DNA of 64,000 nucleotides from Leptotrichia wadei (GTDB lineage Bacteria; Fusobacteriota; Fusobacteriia; Fusobacteriales; Leptotrichiaceae): NCBI RefSeq assembly GCF_007990445.1, contig NZ_AP019841.1, positions 496,001 to 560,000 of the forward strand, read 5' to 3'. Shown piece by piece: positions 25,321 to 34,742 of this stretch (position 1 is its first letter; each line of letters starts with the position of its first letter). The notes under the pieces were generated by a model. It saw only the letters and a program-made list of their open reading frames with translations, ran no database searches and was not told where the DNA came from. The position numbers and the translations under genes were made by a program.

Positions 25321-25941
25321 ATGGAACAGGGGAATAATAATAGGGTGAGAAATATTCTGATAGCAGTTTTAATTGTTTTAATAACAGGGACAATTTTTAG
25401 TATCGGATTCTATATTTTTTCTACTCAAAGTAAAATGGCGAGATTGGAAAAAGAAAGGGAACAAAAGCCAAATATAGTGCAAGATCCAAATATGATTTCA
25501 ATAAAGTCGGTAAAACCAGAAGTTGCTAACAGTCAAAAAAAGGACTCATATAACAATACTCAAAGTAGACCGAAAACTATGTATGAAAAAGCAATGATAA
25601 ATAGAATGGCATCAGTTGAAAATGAATTAAATAGTTATACGCCTGATAATACTTCTTCTTGTGATGAATATGTAGGCTATCGTGTATCTTTACATAATAA
25701 ATGGGATAATGAATTAAATCAAATATATAAAATGTTAATGGCAAGCTATCCAGATTCACAAAAGAAATCCCTTAAAAATGAAGAAATAGCTTGGATAAAG
25801 GAACGGGAAAGAACAATAGATGGAATAAGAAGCGAGGCATCTGATGACTGTTCGGCAAATATAGAAATTGAGAACAGGGAAATTGATACGATAAAGGCTA
25901 GGGCAATAGAATTGGCAGAAAAATACGATAGATTGAATTAA
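25321..25941 (+). CDS. Membrane-anchored LprI-like (DUF1311) protein
   Basis: The 206-residue protein has one membrane segment at residues 11-31 and an outside part. Residues about 105-195 look like the lysozyme-inhibitor LprI/DUF1311 domain: a Cys (SSCDEY), WDNELNQIYKMLM, EEIAWIKERE and a second Cys (DDCSAN) that probably form the conserved disulfide. In other bacteria this domain can inhibit lysozyme, but many members have no known role. It lies 13 bases before the GrpE-like gene and heads the accessory Hsp70 locus, so an envelope-linked role is plausible. Confidence 0.7.
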   Translation: MEQGNNNRVRNILIAVLIVLITGTIFSIGFYIFSTQSKMARLEKEREQKPNIVQDPNMISIKSVKPEVANSQKKDSYNNTQSRPKTMYEKAMINRMASVENELNSYTPDNTSSCDEYVGYRVSLHNKWDNELNQIYKMLMASYPDSQKKSLKNEEIAWIKERERTIDGIRSEASDDCSANIEIENREIDTIKARAIELAEKYDRLN

Positions 25942-25954
25942 TGGAGTGATAGAG

Positions 25955-26752
25955 ATGAAATTTTTTTGGAATTCAGATGAAAAAGGTAAATCGGAGGGGA
26001 AAAGAGAATCTGAAGAAAAGGATGAGTTAGAAAAAACAGACAATTCAGAAGAAGAAATGAAACTGGAAAATGAACCTGGACAGGCGGAAGAAATTAAAAG
26101 TGATGAAGTGGATAAACCTGTAGAAGAAAAAGTCGAAAAGGAAGAAAACGGAGAAGAATTAGAATCAGAAACTGCTGAACAAGAAGAAGCAGATAAGAAC
26201 GATGATAGTAAAAATGATGAAAATAAATTAGAAAAGATTTTGAGAAACATTGAAGATATTGATGGAAAAGTTGAAGTGCTAAATGATTTATTTTTGAAAA
26301 AGATTCAAAGTATTGAATTTGAAAAAAAGACGACAGATAGACTTTACAAGGAACTTCAGGAATATAAAAATGATATGTATTTTCAGCTCATAAAACCTGT
26401 TGTGATGAGTTTGGTAAGTTTGAGAGAAAGTATGAAGAAAAATTTGAAGAGTTTTGGTGTGATGTCAGAAGAGGAAAAATCAGAAATACTTCAAAGTTAT
26501 ATTGAAGAAGTGGAAATTATCTTGGAAAACAATGATATAGAGATTTATGAAACTAATATAGAAAATGACAGTTATGTGGATGTAAAAAAACAAAAAATAA
26601 TAAAGAAAATTGAAACACCTTATGAACAGCTGCATGGAAAAATAGAAAATGTTTTGAGCAGCGGTTATAAATATAAGGATAAAATTATTTCGCCAGAAAA
26701 AGTTGAAGTAAATATTTATAAAAAACCAGAAGAAGATTTGAAGGGAGAATAA
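25955..26752 (+). CDS. Acidic GrpE-like protein
   Basis: Residues 1-90 are extremely acidic and low in complexity (Glu, Asp, Lys, Ser). After them comes a helical segment (EVLNDLFLKKIQSIEFEKKTTDRLYKEL) and a compact C-terminal part (VKKQKIIKKIETPYEQLHGKIENVLSSGYKYKDKIISPEKVEVNIY) laid out like GrpE: a long dimer helix, then a beta-type head. GrpE proteins release ADP from Hsp70. The call rests on this layout and on the Hsp70 gene starting two bases after its stop. The ATG at 25955 has GGAG at eight bases and is preferred to a GTG three codons upstream. Confidence 0.6.
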   Translation: MKFFWNSDEKGKSEGKRESEEKDELEKTDNSEEEMKLENEPGQAEEIKSDEVDKPVEEKVEKEENGEELESETAEQEEADKNDDSKNDENKLEKILRNIEDIDGKVEVLNDLFLKKIQSIEFEKKTTDRLYKELQEYKNDMYFQLIKPVVMSLVSLRESMKKNLKSFGVMSEEEKSEILQSYIEEVEIILENNDIEIYETNIENDSYVDVKKQKIIKKIETPYEQLHGKIENVLSSGYKYKDKIISPEKVEVNIYKKPEEDLKGE

Positions 26753-26753
26753 A

Positions 26754-28403
26754 ATGTCAAAATATGTATTCGGAATTGATTTGGGAACAACTTATTCGTG
26801 TATAGCTCGTGTGGATGATACTGCAAGAGCGGAAGTAATTAAAAATAATGAAGGTGAAAATATTACACCATCTGTAGTTGCATTTGAAGGGGATAATGTA
26901 ATTGTTGGAAATGATGCAAAGGCTGAAGCCGTTTTAAATCCAGACACAACTTCCATGTTGGTAAAAACATTGATGGGAAAAACGGACTTTGCAATTAGAT
27001 ATAATTATGAAGATAAGACACCAGAGGAGATATCATCATATATTTTGAGAAAATTGGCTAAAGATGCCTCAGAACAGTTAGGAGTTGAAGTTAAAGATGT
27101 GGTAATAACTTGTCCAGCTTATTTTGGAACAGCAGAACGTACAGCAACTAAAAATGCAGGAATAATAGCCGGACTAAATGTATTGGAAATTATAAGCGAA
27201 CCTACAGCGGCAGCTTTGTACTATGGATGTGCAAAGGAGCAAAATGAAAAAACAATTTTAATATATGACCTTGGTGGAGGAACATTTGATGTAACGATTA
27301 TGAGAATAAGTTCTGATAAGATTGAAGTTATCTGTTCAGATGGTGATCATGACTTAGGTGGAAGAAACTGGGATGAAGTTTTAATAAGATATTTGGCTAA
27401 TCAATTTACAGAAAATGTTGGAGCTGAAGTTGAATTTGATGAATATGCAATACAAGATTTGAGATTAAAGGCTGAAAAGATGAAAAAACAGCTGACTTCA
27501 AAAAATCAAGCTAGTGATATGCTGGAAGTAAATGGGAAAAGATCAAAAATTTCTGTAACAAGAGAAAAATTTGATGAAATAACTTCTACATTGCTTTATG
27601 AAACTTTAAATAAAACGAAGGAAGCTATTGAGGTGGCTAAAAATAAAGGATACCAAAAAATTGATGAAATACTTTTAGTTGGTGGTTCTACAAGAATGCC
27701 GCAAGTAAAAAGCATGTTGACAGAAAACTTTAAAGAATCTGAAATAAAAATTCTTGAGCCAGATGAAGCTGTTGCCAAAGGAGCCGCTATTCATGCTGTA
27801 AATGTTTACGTAAATAATCAAAAGAGTCTTGCAGGTCATGATTTTAATTCTGATGAGGAAGTGAAAGTATCAGTTAATGGAGATGAAAAGGAATTAAGTG
27901 CAAGTGATTATAAGGAAGATTTGTCAGTATCGCCTGAAATGATGAGTATTGGTGGAGCTGCTAGACAAATTGTAATAGCTACAACGAAAAGTTTTGCAAT
28001 AAAGATAATTCATAACAATGAAGAAAAATGTTACAATATGATAGTAAAAAATGAGCCTATGAATAATGGATTTGTAACTGTTTCTCAAATTTTTGGAACT
28101 AATGTCAATAATCAGAGTACAGCAAATATAGAGATTTATGAAAATGATTACATGGATGAATATTTTAATGTTGATGATGATTTAAAAATTGGGGAAGCAG
28201 TATTAGAACTTCCGGCAGGACTTTCACAAGGGGCACCGGTTGAAGTTACTCTGAAATTAAATAAAGAAGGAATCTTGGATGTTAAGGGAGTAGACAAAAC
28301 TGGAAATAGAGAAGTAAATGTAAGAATGGAAACAAAAGGTGTAATGTCAGAAGAAGAATTGGAAAAAATAAAACGACGTTCACAAGGAATAGTAGTTCTA
28401 TAA
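26754..28403 (+). CDS. Accessory Hsp70-family chaperone
   Basis: This 549-residue protein keeps the whole Hsp70 ATPase domain: GIDLGTTYSCIA at residues 5-16, YFGTAERTATKNAG, EPTAAALYYG, LGGGTFDVT near 178 and LVGGSTRMPQ near 305. A substrate-binding beta domain follows (to about 520), with a degenerate lid that ends in EELEKIKRRSQGIVVL. It is shorter than DnaK (about 610-640) and lacks the long C-terminal helical lid and EEVD-like tail. It is therefore a specialised Hsp70, not the housekeeping dnaK. Gene order, with a GrpE-like protein before and J-like proteins after, indicates a dedicated machine. Confidence 0.88.
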   Translation: MSKYVFGIDLGTTYSCIARVDDTARAEVIKNNEGENITPSVVAFEGDNVIVGNDAKAEAVLNPDTTSMLVKTLMGKTDFAIRYNYEDKTPEEISSYILRKLAKDASEQLGVEVKDVVITCPAYFGTAERTATKNAGIIAGLNVLEIISEPTAAALYYGCAKEQNEKTILIYDLGGGTFDVTIMRISSDKIEVICSDGDHDLGGRNWDEVLIRYLANQFTENVGAEVEFDEYAIQDLRLKAEKMKKQLTSKNQASDMLEVNGKRSKISVTREKFDEITSTLLYETLNKTKEAIEVAKNKGYQKIDEILLVGGSTRMPQVKSMLTENFKESEIKILEPDEAVAKGAAIHAVNVYVNNQKSLAGHDFNSDEEVKVSVNGDEKELSASDYKEDLSVSPEMMSIGGAARQIVIATTKSFAIKIIHNNEEKCYNMIVKNEPMNNGFVTVSQIFGTNVNNQSTANIEIYENDYMDEYFNVDDDLKIGEAVLELPAGLSQGAPVEVTLKLNKEGILDVKGVDKTGNREVNVRMETKGVMSEEELEKIKRRSQGIVVL

Positions 28404-28763
28404 GTTCCAGTTAATTAATGGCTTATTCAATAATTTTATAATTTTAAAAAATTTGGTAAAGGGTCTTTTGTTTCTGAAAATAGAAGTAGTTTTTGAATAT
28501 TATTAAAAAAAATATTTAATAATCAGAATCTTTTTATAAAAGTTCAATACTCCCTTGCTTTAGAAAATTTTTTGATAAACTTTAAATATATAGTTTTTGA
28601 ATAAGTTAAATTTATAAGTTACAACTAAACGTAATTAAAATTACTCAAATTTCTTTTATTAATTCTGTTTTATATTTTTTGAAAAATTATAAATGTAATT
28701 TAGAGAAGTTTGAGTATATTTTAATTGGGAAAAATATTTTCAAGAAATCATGGGAGAAAAGAA
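28404..28763. other. AT-rich intergenic region upstream of the first J-like gene
   Basis: No gene is visible. The stretch contains AT-rich segments related to those before the second J-like gene at 30.6 kb (TTTGA-x-TATA-x-TTTTAATT followed by GGGAAAAATATTTT or similar), suggesting the upstream control region was duplicated with the gene. Confidence 0.4.
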
Positions 28764-30581
28764 ATGGCAGATAGAAATAGAATTGAATATAACTGGTATG
28801 AAATACTTGGCTTGGAGTATTATCCGGTTCCTGAAGAGAATGAGGAGAAAATAAAGGCTAAAATAGAAGAAAAAAGAAAAGAATGGCTAAGAAAAGAAAC
28901 AGATCCGTTAAATGGTACAAAATATAAAAATTATGGTGAACTTTTAAAACATGGTATTATAGAAAGCGAGATGCTTAATAGTGCAAAAAGAAAAGAATTG
29001 ATTAGAGATGCGCAAAATAAGCTGTTTGAGCCAATAGATAAATTTTTGAAGTATTTTGAAGGAAGTATAATTACGTCGAAAAAGATAAAAGAGATAGCTG
29101 AAAAGACTAAAAGAAAAGAAGATTTGATTAAAAAGCGAATTGAAGAAAATGGTAAAATAGAATTGTATGATGAAAAAATTTATAAAAACTATTGCGAATA
29201 TATTAACAGAAAATATGAATTTTTAACAGTTGAGCAAAATTTAAAAATATTGGATAAGAAAGATTTGTATGAGTTTTTAGATTCTGAAAATATAAATGTG
29301 AATAGATTAGATGCAAGAAGAGTTATTGAAAATATCAAAGAAAAGAGAAAAGATTTGATTAAATCTGATAATGAAACTTCTGCCAAGAAAAAATTATTTA
29401 CTGAATGTGAAAAGATATTTGGAGATGTAGCAAAAAGGAAAGAATACGATGAATATTTGAAATATTTAAAATATATAAACGTAAAAAAGGAACTGGAAGA
29501 AATAAAAACTATCTATGAAGTTACTGATAAACAAGTATCGAATAAGGAAAATGATAATTTTAATAATATAAAAAATATATTGAATAGTGAAAAGGAAGCT
29601 AAAAATATATTTATAGGATTTTGTGAAGCAAATAAGATACCTTATAATATCTCAAATAGTTCAAAAGATACAAATAGACCGCAAAATACATATAAAAATG
29701 ACAATAATGAATTAAAAAAATTAAGTGAAGCTGCTTGTGAAAGGGCTTTGAATGCCATAGAGAATTTTAGATTTAATGAAGCTGTAAAATGTTTGAATGA
29801 GGCAAGAAATTATTGGCCAGGAAATCCACGGATAGAGATGATAAGAAAAAGAATGAATGAAAAAGCGGGGTCAAGTCCTGATAATTATTACAGTAATAAC
29901 AACCAAAATAGAAGTGGGACTAATATCACATTAATTGTTATTGGAGTAATACTTTTTATAATAATGGCAGTTATGATATTTTTAACAGCGAAAAATTTAT
30001 TACCAAACTATTCTAATAATAATCGTTCATCTGAAAGAACAACTCGGGATGCAAATAATTTTTCAGATGGGACTGGTTCAACTTCAGGAACAACTTACGA
30101 AAATAATAGTAATAATATACAGCCTGTAGATCCTGATCACGAAACAAGAAATGGATATACTTATTTAAAGGATGATGGAAAAGGTTCAACATTTTCAAAA
30201 AGAGATCTTGGATATGAAGAAGGAATGATAGGTGTAAGTGATAACTCATCTGCTTATGAAAATATTAAGACAGAATATTGCAATGCAGTAAATGAAATTG
30301 TAAAAGTAGATGATGGAATTGTTCCAGGAACAAATACTCCATTTAGACAGGCTACATACACAGAAGTTGACGATGCATACAAGGAATATTTACAGAAAAT
30401 AGCACAAATGAGACAGGTCGTTTTCTTGTTAAGTAATGGGAATGATAGTGTAATAGAGCCGGAATCTGGATGCTTTTATAAAGGAACTCGTTGGAATACG
30501 GCAAATTCCAAGTACAAGGCAAGAGAATTTGAAAGAAAGGAAATAGATGATTATTATAATAATTATAGGAATCAATATTAA
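28764..30581 (+). CDS. Membrane-anchored J-like co-chaperone, paralog 1
   Basis: The protein of 605 residues starts MADRNRIEYNWYEILGLEYY. YEILGL is the opening of a J domain, but the HPD tripeptide that activates Hsp70 is absent. A second degenerate J-like unit runs from about residue 155 (LYEFLDSENINVN) to KRKEYDEYLKY near 235. A TPR-like hairpin (ALNAIENFRFNEAVKCLNEARNYW) is near residue 335, a Ser/Asn-rich linker follows, and one membrane span (ITLIVIGVILFIIMAVMIFL) is near 395. The last 190 residues should be extracytoplasmic. I start at the ATG at 28764, matching its paralog, not the TTG 13 codons earlier. Function is inferred. Confidence 0.7.
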   Translation: MADRNRIEYNWYEILGLEYYPVPEENEEKIKAKIEEKRKEWLRKETDPLNGTKYKNYGELLKHGIIESEMLNSAKRKELIRDAQNKLFEPIDKFLKYFEGSIITSKKIKEIAEKTKRKEDLIKKRIEENGKIELYDEKIYKNYCEYINRKYEFLTVEQNLKILDKKDLYEFLDSENINVNRLDARRVIENIKEKRKDLIKSDNETSAKKKLFTECEKIFGDVAKRKEYDEYLKYLKYINVKKELEEIKTIYEVTDKQVSNKENDNFNNIKNILNSEKEAKNIFIGFCEANKIPYNISNSSKDTNRPQNTYKNDNNELKKLSEAACERALNAIENFRFNEAVKCLNEARNYWPGNPRIEMIRKRMNEKAGSSPDNYYSNNNQNRSGTNITLIVIGVILFIIMAVMIFLTAKNLLPNYSNNNRSSERTTRDANNFSDGTGSTSGTTYENNSNNIQPVDPDHETRNGYTYLKDDGKGSTFSKRDLGYEEGMIGVSDNSSAYENIKTEYCNAVNEIVKVDDGIVPGTNTPFRQATYTEVDDAYKEYLQKIAQMRQVVFLLSNGNDSVIEPESGCFYKGTRWNTANSKYKAREFERKEIDDYYNNYRNQY

Positions 30582-30687
30582 ATGAAAGTGTTCATAATTT
30601 TATTTGATTTAAAGAAATTTGATTATACTTTAATTAGAAAAAATATTTTGGATAAATATTTAGTAATAAATTAAAGGAGAAAAAGAG

Positions 30688-32445
30688 ATGGCAGACAGAA
30701 ATGAAATTGAATACAACTGGTATGAAATACTGGGACTGGAATATTATCCAGCTGCTGAAGAAAATGAGGAGAAAATAAAAGCTAGAATAGAGGAAAAAAG
30801 GAAGGAATGGTTAAGAAAAGAAACTGATCCGTTAAATGGTACAAAATATAAAAATTATGGTGAACTTTTAAAACATGGTGTTATAGAAAGCGAGATGCTT
30901 AATAGCGCAAAGAGAAAAGAATTGATTAAAGATGCACAAAATAAGCTGTTTGAGCCAATAGATAAATTTTTGAGATTTTTTGAGGGAAGCATAATTACAT
31001 CAGAAAAAATACAAGAGATAGCAGCTAGGATTAAAAGAAAAGAAGATTTGATTAAAAAACGAATCGAAGAAAATGGCAAGATAGAATTGTATGATGAAAA
31101 AATATACAAAAATTATTGTGAATGTATTAATAGAAAATATGAATTTTTAACAGTTGAGCAAAATTTGAAAATATTGGATAAGAAGAATTTGTACGAGTTT
31201 CTTGATTCTGAAAATATAAATGCTGGAAGATTGGATGCAAGAGGAATTATTGAGGCTATTAAAGAAAAAAGAAAAAAATTAATAAAATCTGATAATGAAA
31301 CTTCGGCTAAGAAAAAGTTATTTACTGAATGTGAGAAGATATTTGGAAACGGTGCTAAAAGGAATGAATATGATGAATATCTTAAATATTTGAAATATAT
31401 AGAAGTAAAAAAAGAATTGGAAGAAATAAAGTCTATTTATGAAATAACTGATAAGCAAATTTCAACTGAGAAGAGTGACAATTTTAATAATATAAAAAAT
31501 ATACTGAGCAGTGAAAAGGAAGCTAAAAATGTATTTATAGGATTTTGTGAAGCAAATAAAATATCTTATAATATTACAAACAGTTCAAATGGATCACAAA
31601 AAGCGTATGAAAATGATAATAATGATACGAAAAGATTAAGTGAAGCTGCTTGTGACAGGGCTTTAAATGCTATAGAAAACTTTAGATTTAATGAGGCTGT
31701 AAAATATTTGGATGAAGCAAAGAACTATTGGTCAGAAAATCCACGGATAGAGATGATAAGGAAAAGAATGAGTGAAAAGGCTGGGGGAAGTTCTGGTAAT
31801 AATTATAGTGGTAATGGTCAAAATAGAAATAATACTGGTAATAATTATTATAATAGTCAAAATGGAAATGCTGCTACTAATAGCAATAGCGGGATTAATG
31901 TTATATTAATAGTTATTGGAGTAATACTTTTTATAATAATGGCAGTTATGGTGTCTTTGACAGTGAAAAATTTATCAGGAAAAATTTATGGTGATCATGA
32001 AACAATAAATGGATATACATATTTAAAGGATGATTCAAAAACTTCAACTTTTGAAGATACTACCACTCCATGGTTAGATAAACTTTATGTAGATGGAGTG
32101 AATTTTTATAGTAATCCTGAAGTGAATAATGCTTATAAAGATTATTGCAGTTTGGTTAATGAAATAGAGAAAGTCGATAGAGGGATAATGCCAGGAACTG
32201 ATAAAAGTTTTAGAGAGGTAACTTATACAGAAGTTGATGATGCATATAAATATTACTTAAAAGAAATCAGTCAGATTAGACAAATTTTTGATCTTTATAA
32301 TGGGAATGATGATGATTTGGAAATGAATGCAGGATGTAATTATAGAGGAACGAAATGGAATACTAATAATAATAAATATAAAGCTGCTAGTTTTAAATCT
32401 AATGAAATAACAGAAAGATGGAATCACTACGCAGGAACAATTTAA
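30688..32445 (+). CDS. Membrane-anchored J-like co-chaperone, paralog 2
   Basis: This 585-residue protein is a tandem duplicate of the gene before it. The first 330 residues are nearly identical in sequence and order: WYEILGLEYY, two degenerate J-like units without HPD, and the ALNAIENFRFNEAVKYL hairpin. The linker here is Asn/Gly-rich (NNYSGNGQNRNNTGNN), the membrane span is the same type, and the outer domain has diverged but keeps REVTYTEVDDAYKYYLKEISQIRQ and NAGCNYRGTKWNT. The unequal divergence suggests that the cytoplasmic part is held by the Hsp70 partner and the outer part is free to specialise. AAAGGAGAAAAAG precedes the ATG. Confidence 0.7.
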   Translation: MADRNEIEYNWYEILGLEYYPAAEENEEKIKARIEEKRKEWLRKETDPLNGTKYKNYGELLKHGVIESEMLNSAKRKELIKDAQNKLFEPIDKFLRFFEGSIITSEKIQEIAARIKRKEDLIKKRIEENGKIELYDEKIYKNYCECINRKYEFLTVEQNLKILDKKNLYEFLDSENINAGRLDARGIIEAIKEKRKKLIKSDNETSAKKKLFTECEKIFGNGAKRNEYDEYLKYLKYIEVKKELEEIKSIYEITDKQISTEKSDNFNNIKNILSSEKEAKNVFIGFCEANKISYNITNSSNGSQKAYENDNNDTKRLSEAACDRALNAIENFRFNEAVKYLDEAKNYWSENPRIEMIRKRMSEKAGGSSGNNYSGNGQNRNNTGNNYYNSQNGNAATNSNSGINVILIVIGVILFIIMAVMVSLTVKNLSGKIYGDHETINGYTYLKDDSKTSTFEDTTTPWLDKLYVDGVNFYSNPEVNNAYKDYCSLVNEIEKVDRGIMPGTDKSFREVTYTEVDDAYKYYLKEISQIRQIFDLYNGNDDDLEMNAGCNYRGTKWNTNNNKYKAASFKSNEITERWNHYAGTI

Positions 32446-32490
32446 AATTAATTGGGAAAAGTAAGAATAGGAATTTTATGTAAATTTAGC

Positions 32491-32520
32491 AAGGGGTCAG
32501 TTTAAAACCCCTTATTTTTA
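32491..32520 (+). terminator. AAGGGGT hairpin terminator after the J-like gene
   Basis: AAGGGGT (32491-32497) pairs with ACCCCTT (32507-32513) and is followed by ATTTTTA. It is a member of the recurrent CAAGGGGTC hairpin set and here is well placed to end transcription of the Hsp70 locus and, read in reverse, of the HxlR gene. Confidence 0.65.
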
Positions 32521-32537
32521 AATAAAAATAGAAATTC

Positions 32538-32849
32538 TTAAACATAATATTTTTCTCCATAACTTTGCATAAGTTCCAAAATAGGCAGCAAATCTTTTCC
32601 TTTTTCTGTAAGAACATATTCTGTCTTTTTTGGGTAAACATCATATTCCCTTTTTTCGATGAGTTTTTCTTCAATTAAATAGTTCAGGTGCTCGATAATC
32701 ATTTTTTCGTTACTGCCTTTTATTTGATTTTTGAAATCTTTTGTTCTGACTTTTCCGTGTCTTAAAAGCCATAATATGATGACTGTCCATTTTTTTGATA
32801 ATATTTTTTGAGTTAATTCCAGTGGACAAGTGTAAATTTTTTCTTCCAT
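32538..32849 (-). CDS. HxlR-family transcriptional regulator
   Basis: A winged-helix DNA-binding protein of about 103 residues with the HxlR signature: CPLELTQKILSKKWTVIILWLL, then KMIIEHLNYLIEEKLIEKREY and PKKTEYVLTEKGKDL. The family often answers oxidative or electrophilic stress. The ATG at 32849 has AAAGGAAA well placed, so I drop 16 codons of the longer frame. It lies 83 bases downstream of the MATE exporter gene on the same strand, so it may regulate that exporter. Confidence 0.88.
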   Translation of the reverse strand: MEEKIYTCPLELTQKILSKKWTVIILWLLRHGKVRTKDFKNQIKGSNEKMIIEHLNYLIEEKLIEKREYDVYPKKTEYVLTEKGKDLLPILELMQSYGEKYYV

Positions 32850-32932
32850 ATAAATTTTCCTTTCAATGAAATTATTTGAAATTTTAAAAAACACCAAATA
32901 ATCTTGATTTTACTATAATTTTTTTATTTTTT

Positions 32933-34252
32933 CTATATTTTTTTAGAAATTTTTATAAAATACCACACTCGAATTAGCAGTCCTCCTGTCCAGCCTATCG
33001 GTGCGGCAATCCAAATTCCGTTATAGTCTAACGATGTTTTGGAAAGTAAAATGGCTAGAGGCACTTGAAACATACAAAATGAAGTAATAGAGGCTATTAG
33101 TGGAACTAAGGATTTTCCGTAGCCTAGTAGCAATCCATTTAGTATTTGCATTGTGCAGAAAATTACGTAAAATGCTGAAATTATACGTAAATATTGATTT
33201 CCTATAAAAATCACTTCGGGATTTCGGTTAAATATTGAAATAAAGAATGCTGGAAAAATAAAAATAATAATTGAGATTATGATGGAAAATGAGATTCCTA
33301 AAAGTAGGCTATCTTTTCCACCTTTAATTATTCTATCTATTTTTTTGGCTCCATAATTTTGAGCTGTAAAAGTCATCAACGCCTGTCCTAAATTTATGGA
33401 TGGCAATTCTGCGAAGGAATCAATTCGGGAAGCAGAAATAAAAGCTGCAATACAGTCTGTTCCAAATCCATTTACAAGAATTTGAATGACAATAAATCCT
33501 AGGCTGATTAAAACTTGCTGTAACATTGCTGGCATTCCAATAATCAGTATTTCTTTTAAAATATTAAAATTTAAGTTGAAATAATATTTTTTAAAAATTA
33601 AATTTGGATATTTAAATTTTATGTAAAATAAACAAAGAAAAAAGGAAATAAACTGTGAAATAACAGTTGCAATTGCAGCTCCAGCAACTCCAGAGTTTAG
33701 TACTGCTACAAAAAATATATCTAAGATAATATTTAAAATTACGGAAGTAATTAAGATGTAAGTCGGTGTTTTTGAATCACCTATGCCTTTTAGTGTATTT
33801 GTGAGGGAATTATAACCAAAAGTTGGGACAACTCCAATAAAAATAATTTTTAAATAGATATTTGCCTCCAGTGACAATTTTTGCGGAACATTAATTAAAA
33901 TTAAAATATTATTTGACAGTAAAAAACCTAATGTTGTAACAATAAGAGATAAAACTATGGAAAAAATAAATCCTGTATTTGCCGTGATTTTCAAATTTTC
34001 CATATCTTTTGCACCAAAATATTGGGAAATTAGAATGCTTGTCCCTAATGAAATACCTATAGAAACAGTTATTATAAGTACATTAATTTGATAACTTGAG
34101 CCTACAGCCGCAAGGCTTTCCTTTCCTAAAAAATTTCCCACAATGATTGTGTCTGAAATATTGTAAATCTGCTGAAATAAATTTCCTATTAAAATTGGCA
34201 AAGAAAAATAAATTATTGTTTTTAATTCGTTTCCTTTTGTTAAGTCTTTCAT
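32933..34252 (-). CDS. MATE-family efflux transporter
   Basis: This 439-residue inner-membrane protein has twelve predicted spans in two halves and the usual MATE opening (LPILIGNLFQQIYNISDTIIVGNFLG). MATE proteins use sodium or proton gradients to export drugs and metabolites; the substrate is unknown. The conserved NxxGDSKTP turn appears as LKGIGDSKTPTYI near residue 160. The GGAGAAGAT site sits before the ATG. The neighbouring HxlR regulator suggests regulated efflux. Confidence 0.92.
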   Translation of the reverse strand: MKDLTKGNELKTIIYFSLPILIGNLFQQIYNISDTIIVGNFLGKESLAAVGSSYQINVLIITVSIGISLGTSILISQYFGAKDMENLKITANTGFIFSIVLSLIVTTLGFLLSNNILILINVPQKLSLEANIYLKIIFIGVVPTFGYNSLTNTLKGIGDSKTPTYILITSVILNIILDIFFVAVLNSGVAGAAIATVISQFISFFLCLFYIKFKYPNLIFKKYYFNLNFNILKEILIIGMPAMLQQVLISLGFIVIQILVNGFGTDCIAAFISASRIDSFAELPSINLGQALMTFTAQNYGAKKIDRIIKGGKDSLLLGISFSIIISIIIFIFPAFFISIFNRNPEVIFIGNQYLRIISAFYVIFCTMQILNGLLLGYGKSLVPLIASITSFCMFQVPLAILLSKTSLDYNGIWIAAPIGWTGGLLIRVWYFIKISKKI

Positions 34253-34549
34253 TTTATCTTCTCCTGATTTTTATATGTTTCTTAATTGTTATTTTAACAT
34301 TTATTTTATCTAATATGAATAACGTACTTTTTTGTAAGTATGTTTTTTATTAGTTAGCTCAAAGATACTTGTGATTTCGGTTGTGAAAAATTGTATTATT
34401 TTATTATTTTTAAAAAGGAAAAAAAGGATAAAGAAATTTTTATTTGACTTATATTTTCTAGCATTGTATAATAAACTTATATTTATAAAAGTGGAGAGTG
34501 AAAAAACTGATCCATAAGAAAGATGCAAAAAAGAAAGAGGTAAGGATTT

Positions 34550-34672
34550 ATGGAAAATGAAGAGCTTATTTATAAATTTTCAGGAAGCAATTTGATAAAG
34601 GAAGATCCTGATATGCTTCATCATTTCCAAATGGAGGACTTCGTAGCACATTTGAAGCAAGAAGTAATTTAA
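34550..34672 (+). CDS. Small hypothetical protein (40 residues)
   Basis: A short frame begins ATGGAAAATGAAGAG with AGAGGTAAGG upstream and ends TAA 70 bases before the AEC transporter gene. The product (MENEELIYKFSGSNLIKEDP...) is acidic, without signal or membrane segment. It may be a genuine small protein or a remnant of a longer gene; I do not recognise it. Confidence 0.4.
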   Translation: MENEELIYKFSGSNLIKEDPDMLHHFQMEDFVAHLKQEVI

Positions 34673-34742
34673 GTTCTTGCCTTGTTTAGTTTGTAAATTT
34701 GGCTTTTTTAATAAATTTAATAATAAAGAAAGGAATTAAAAA

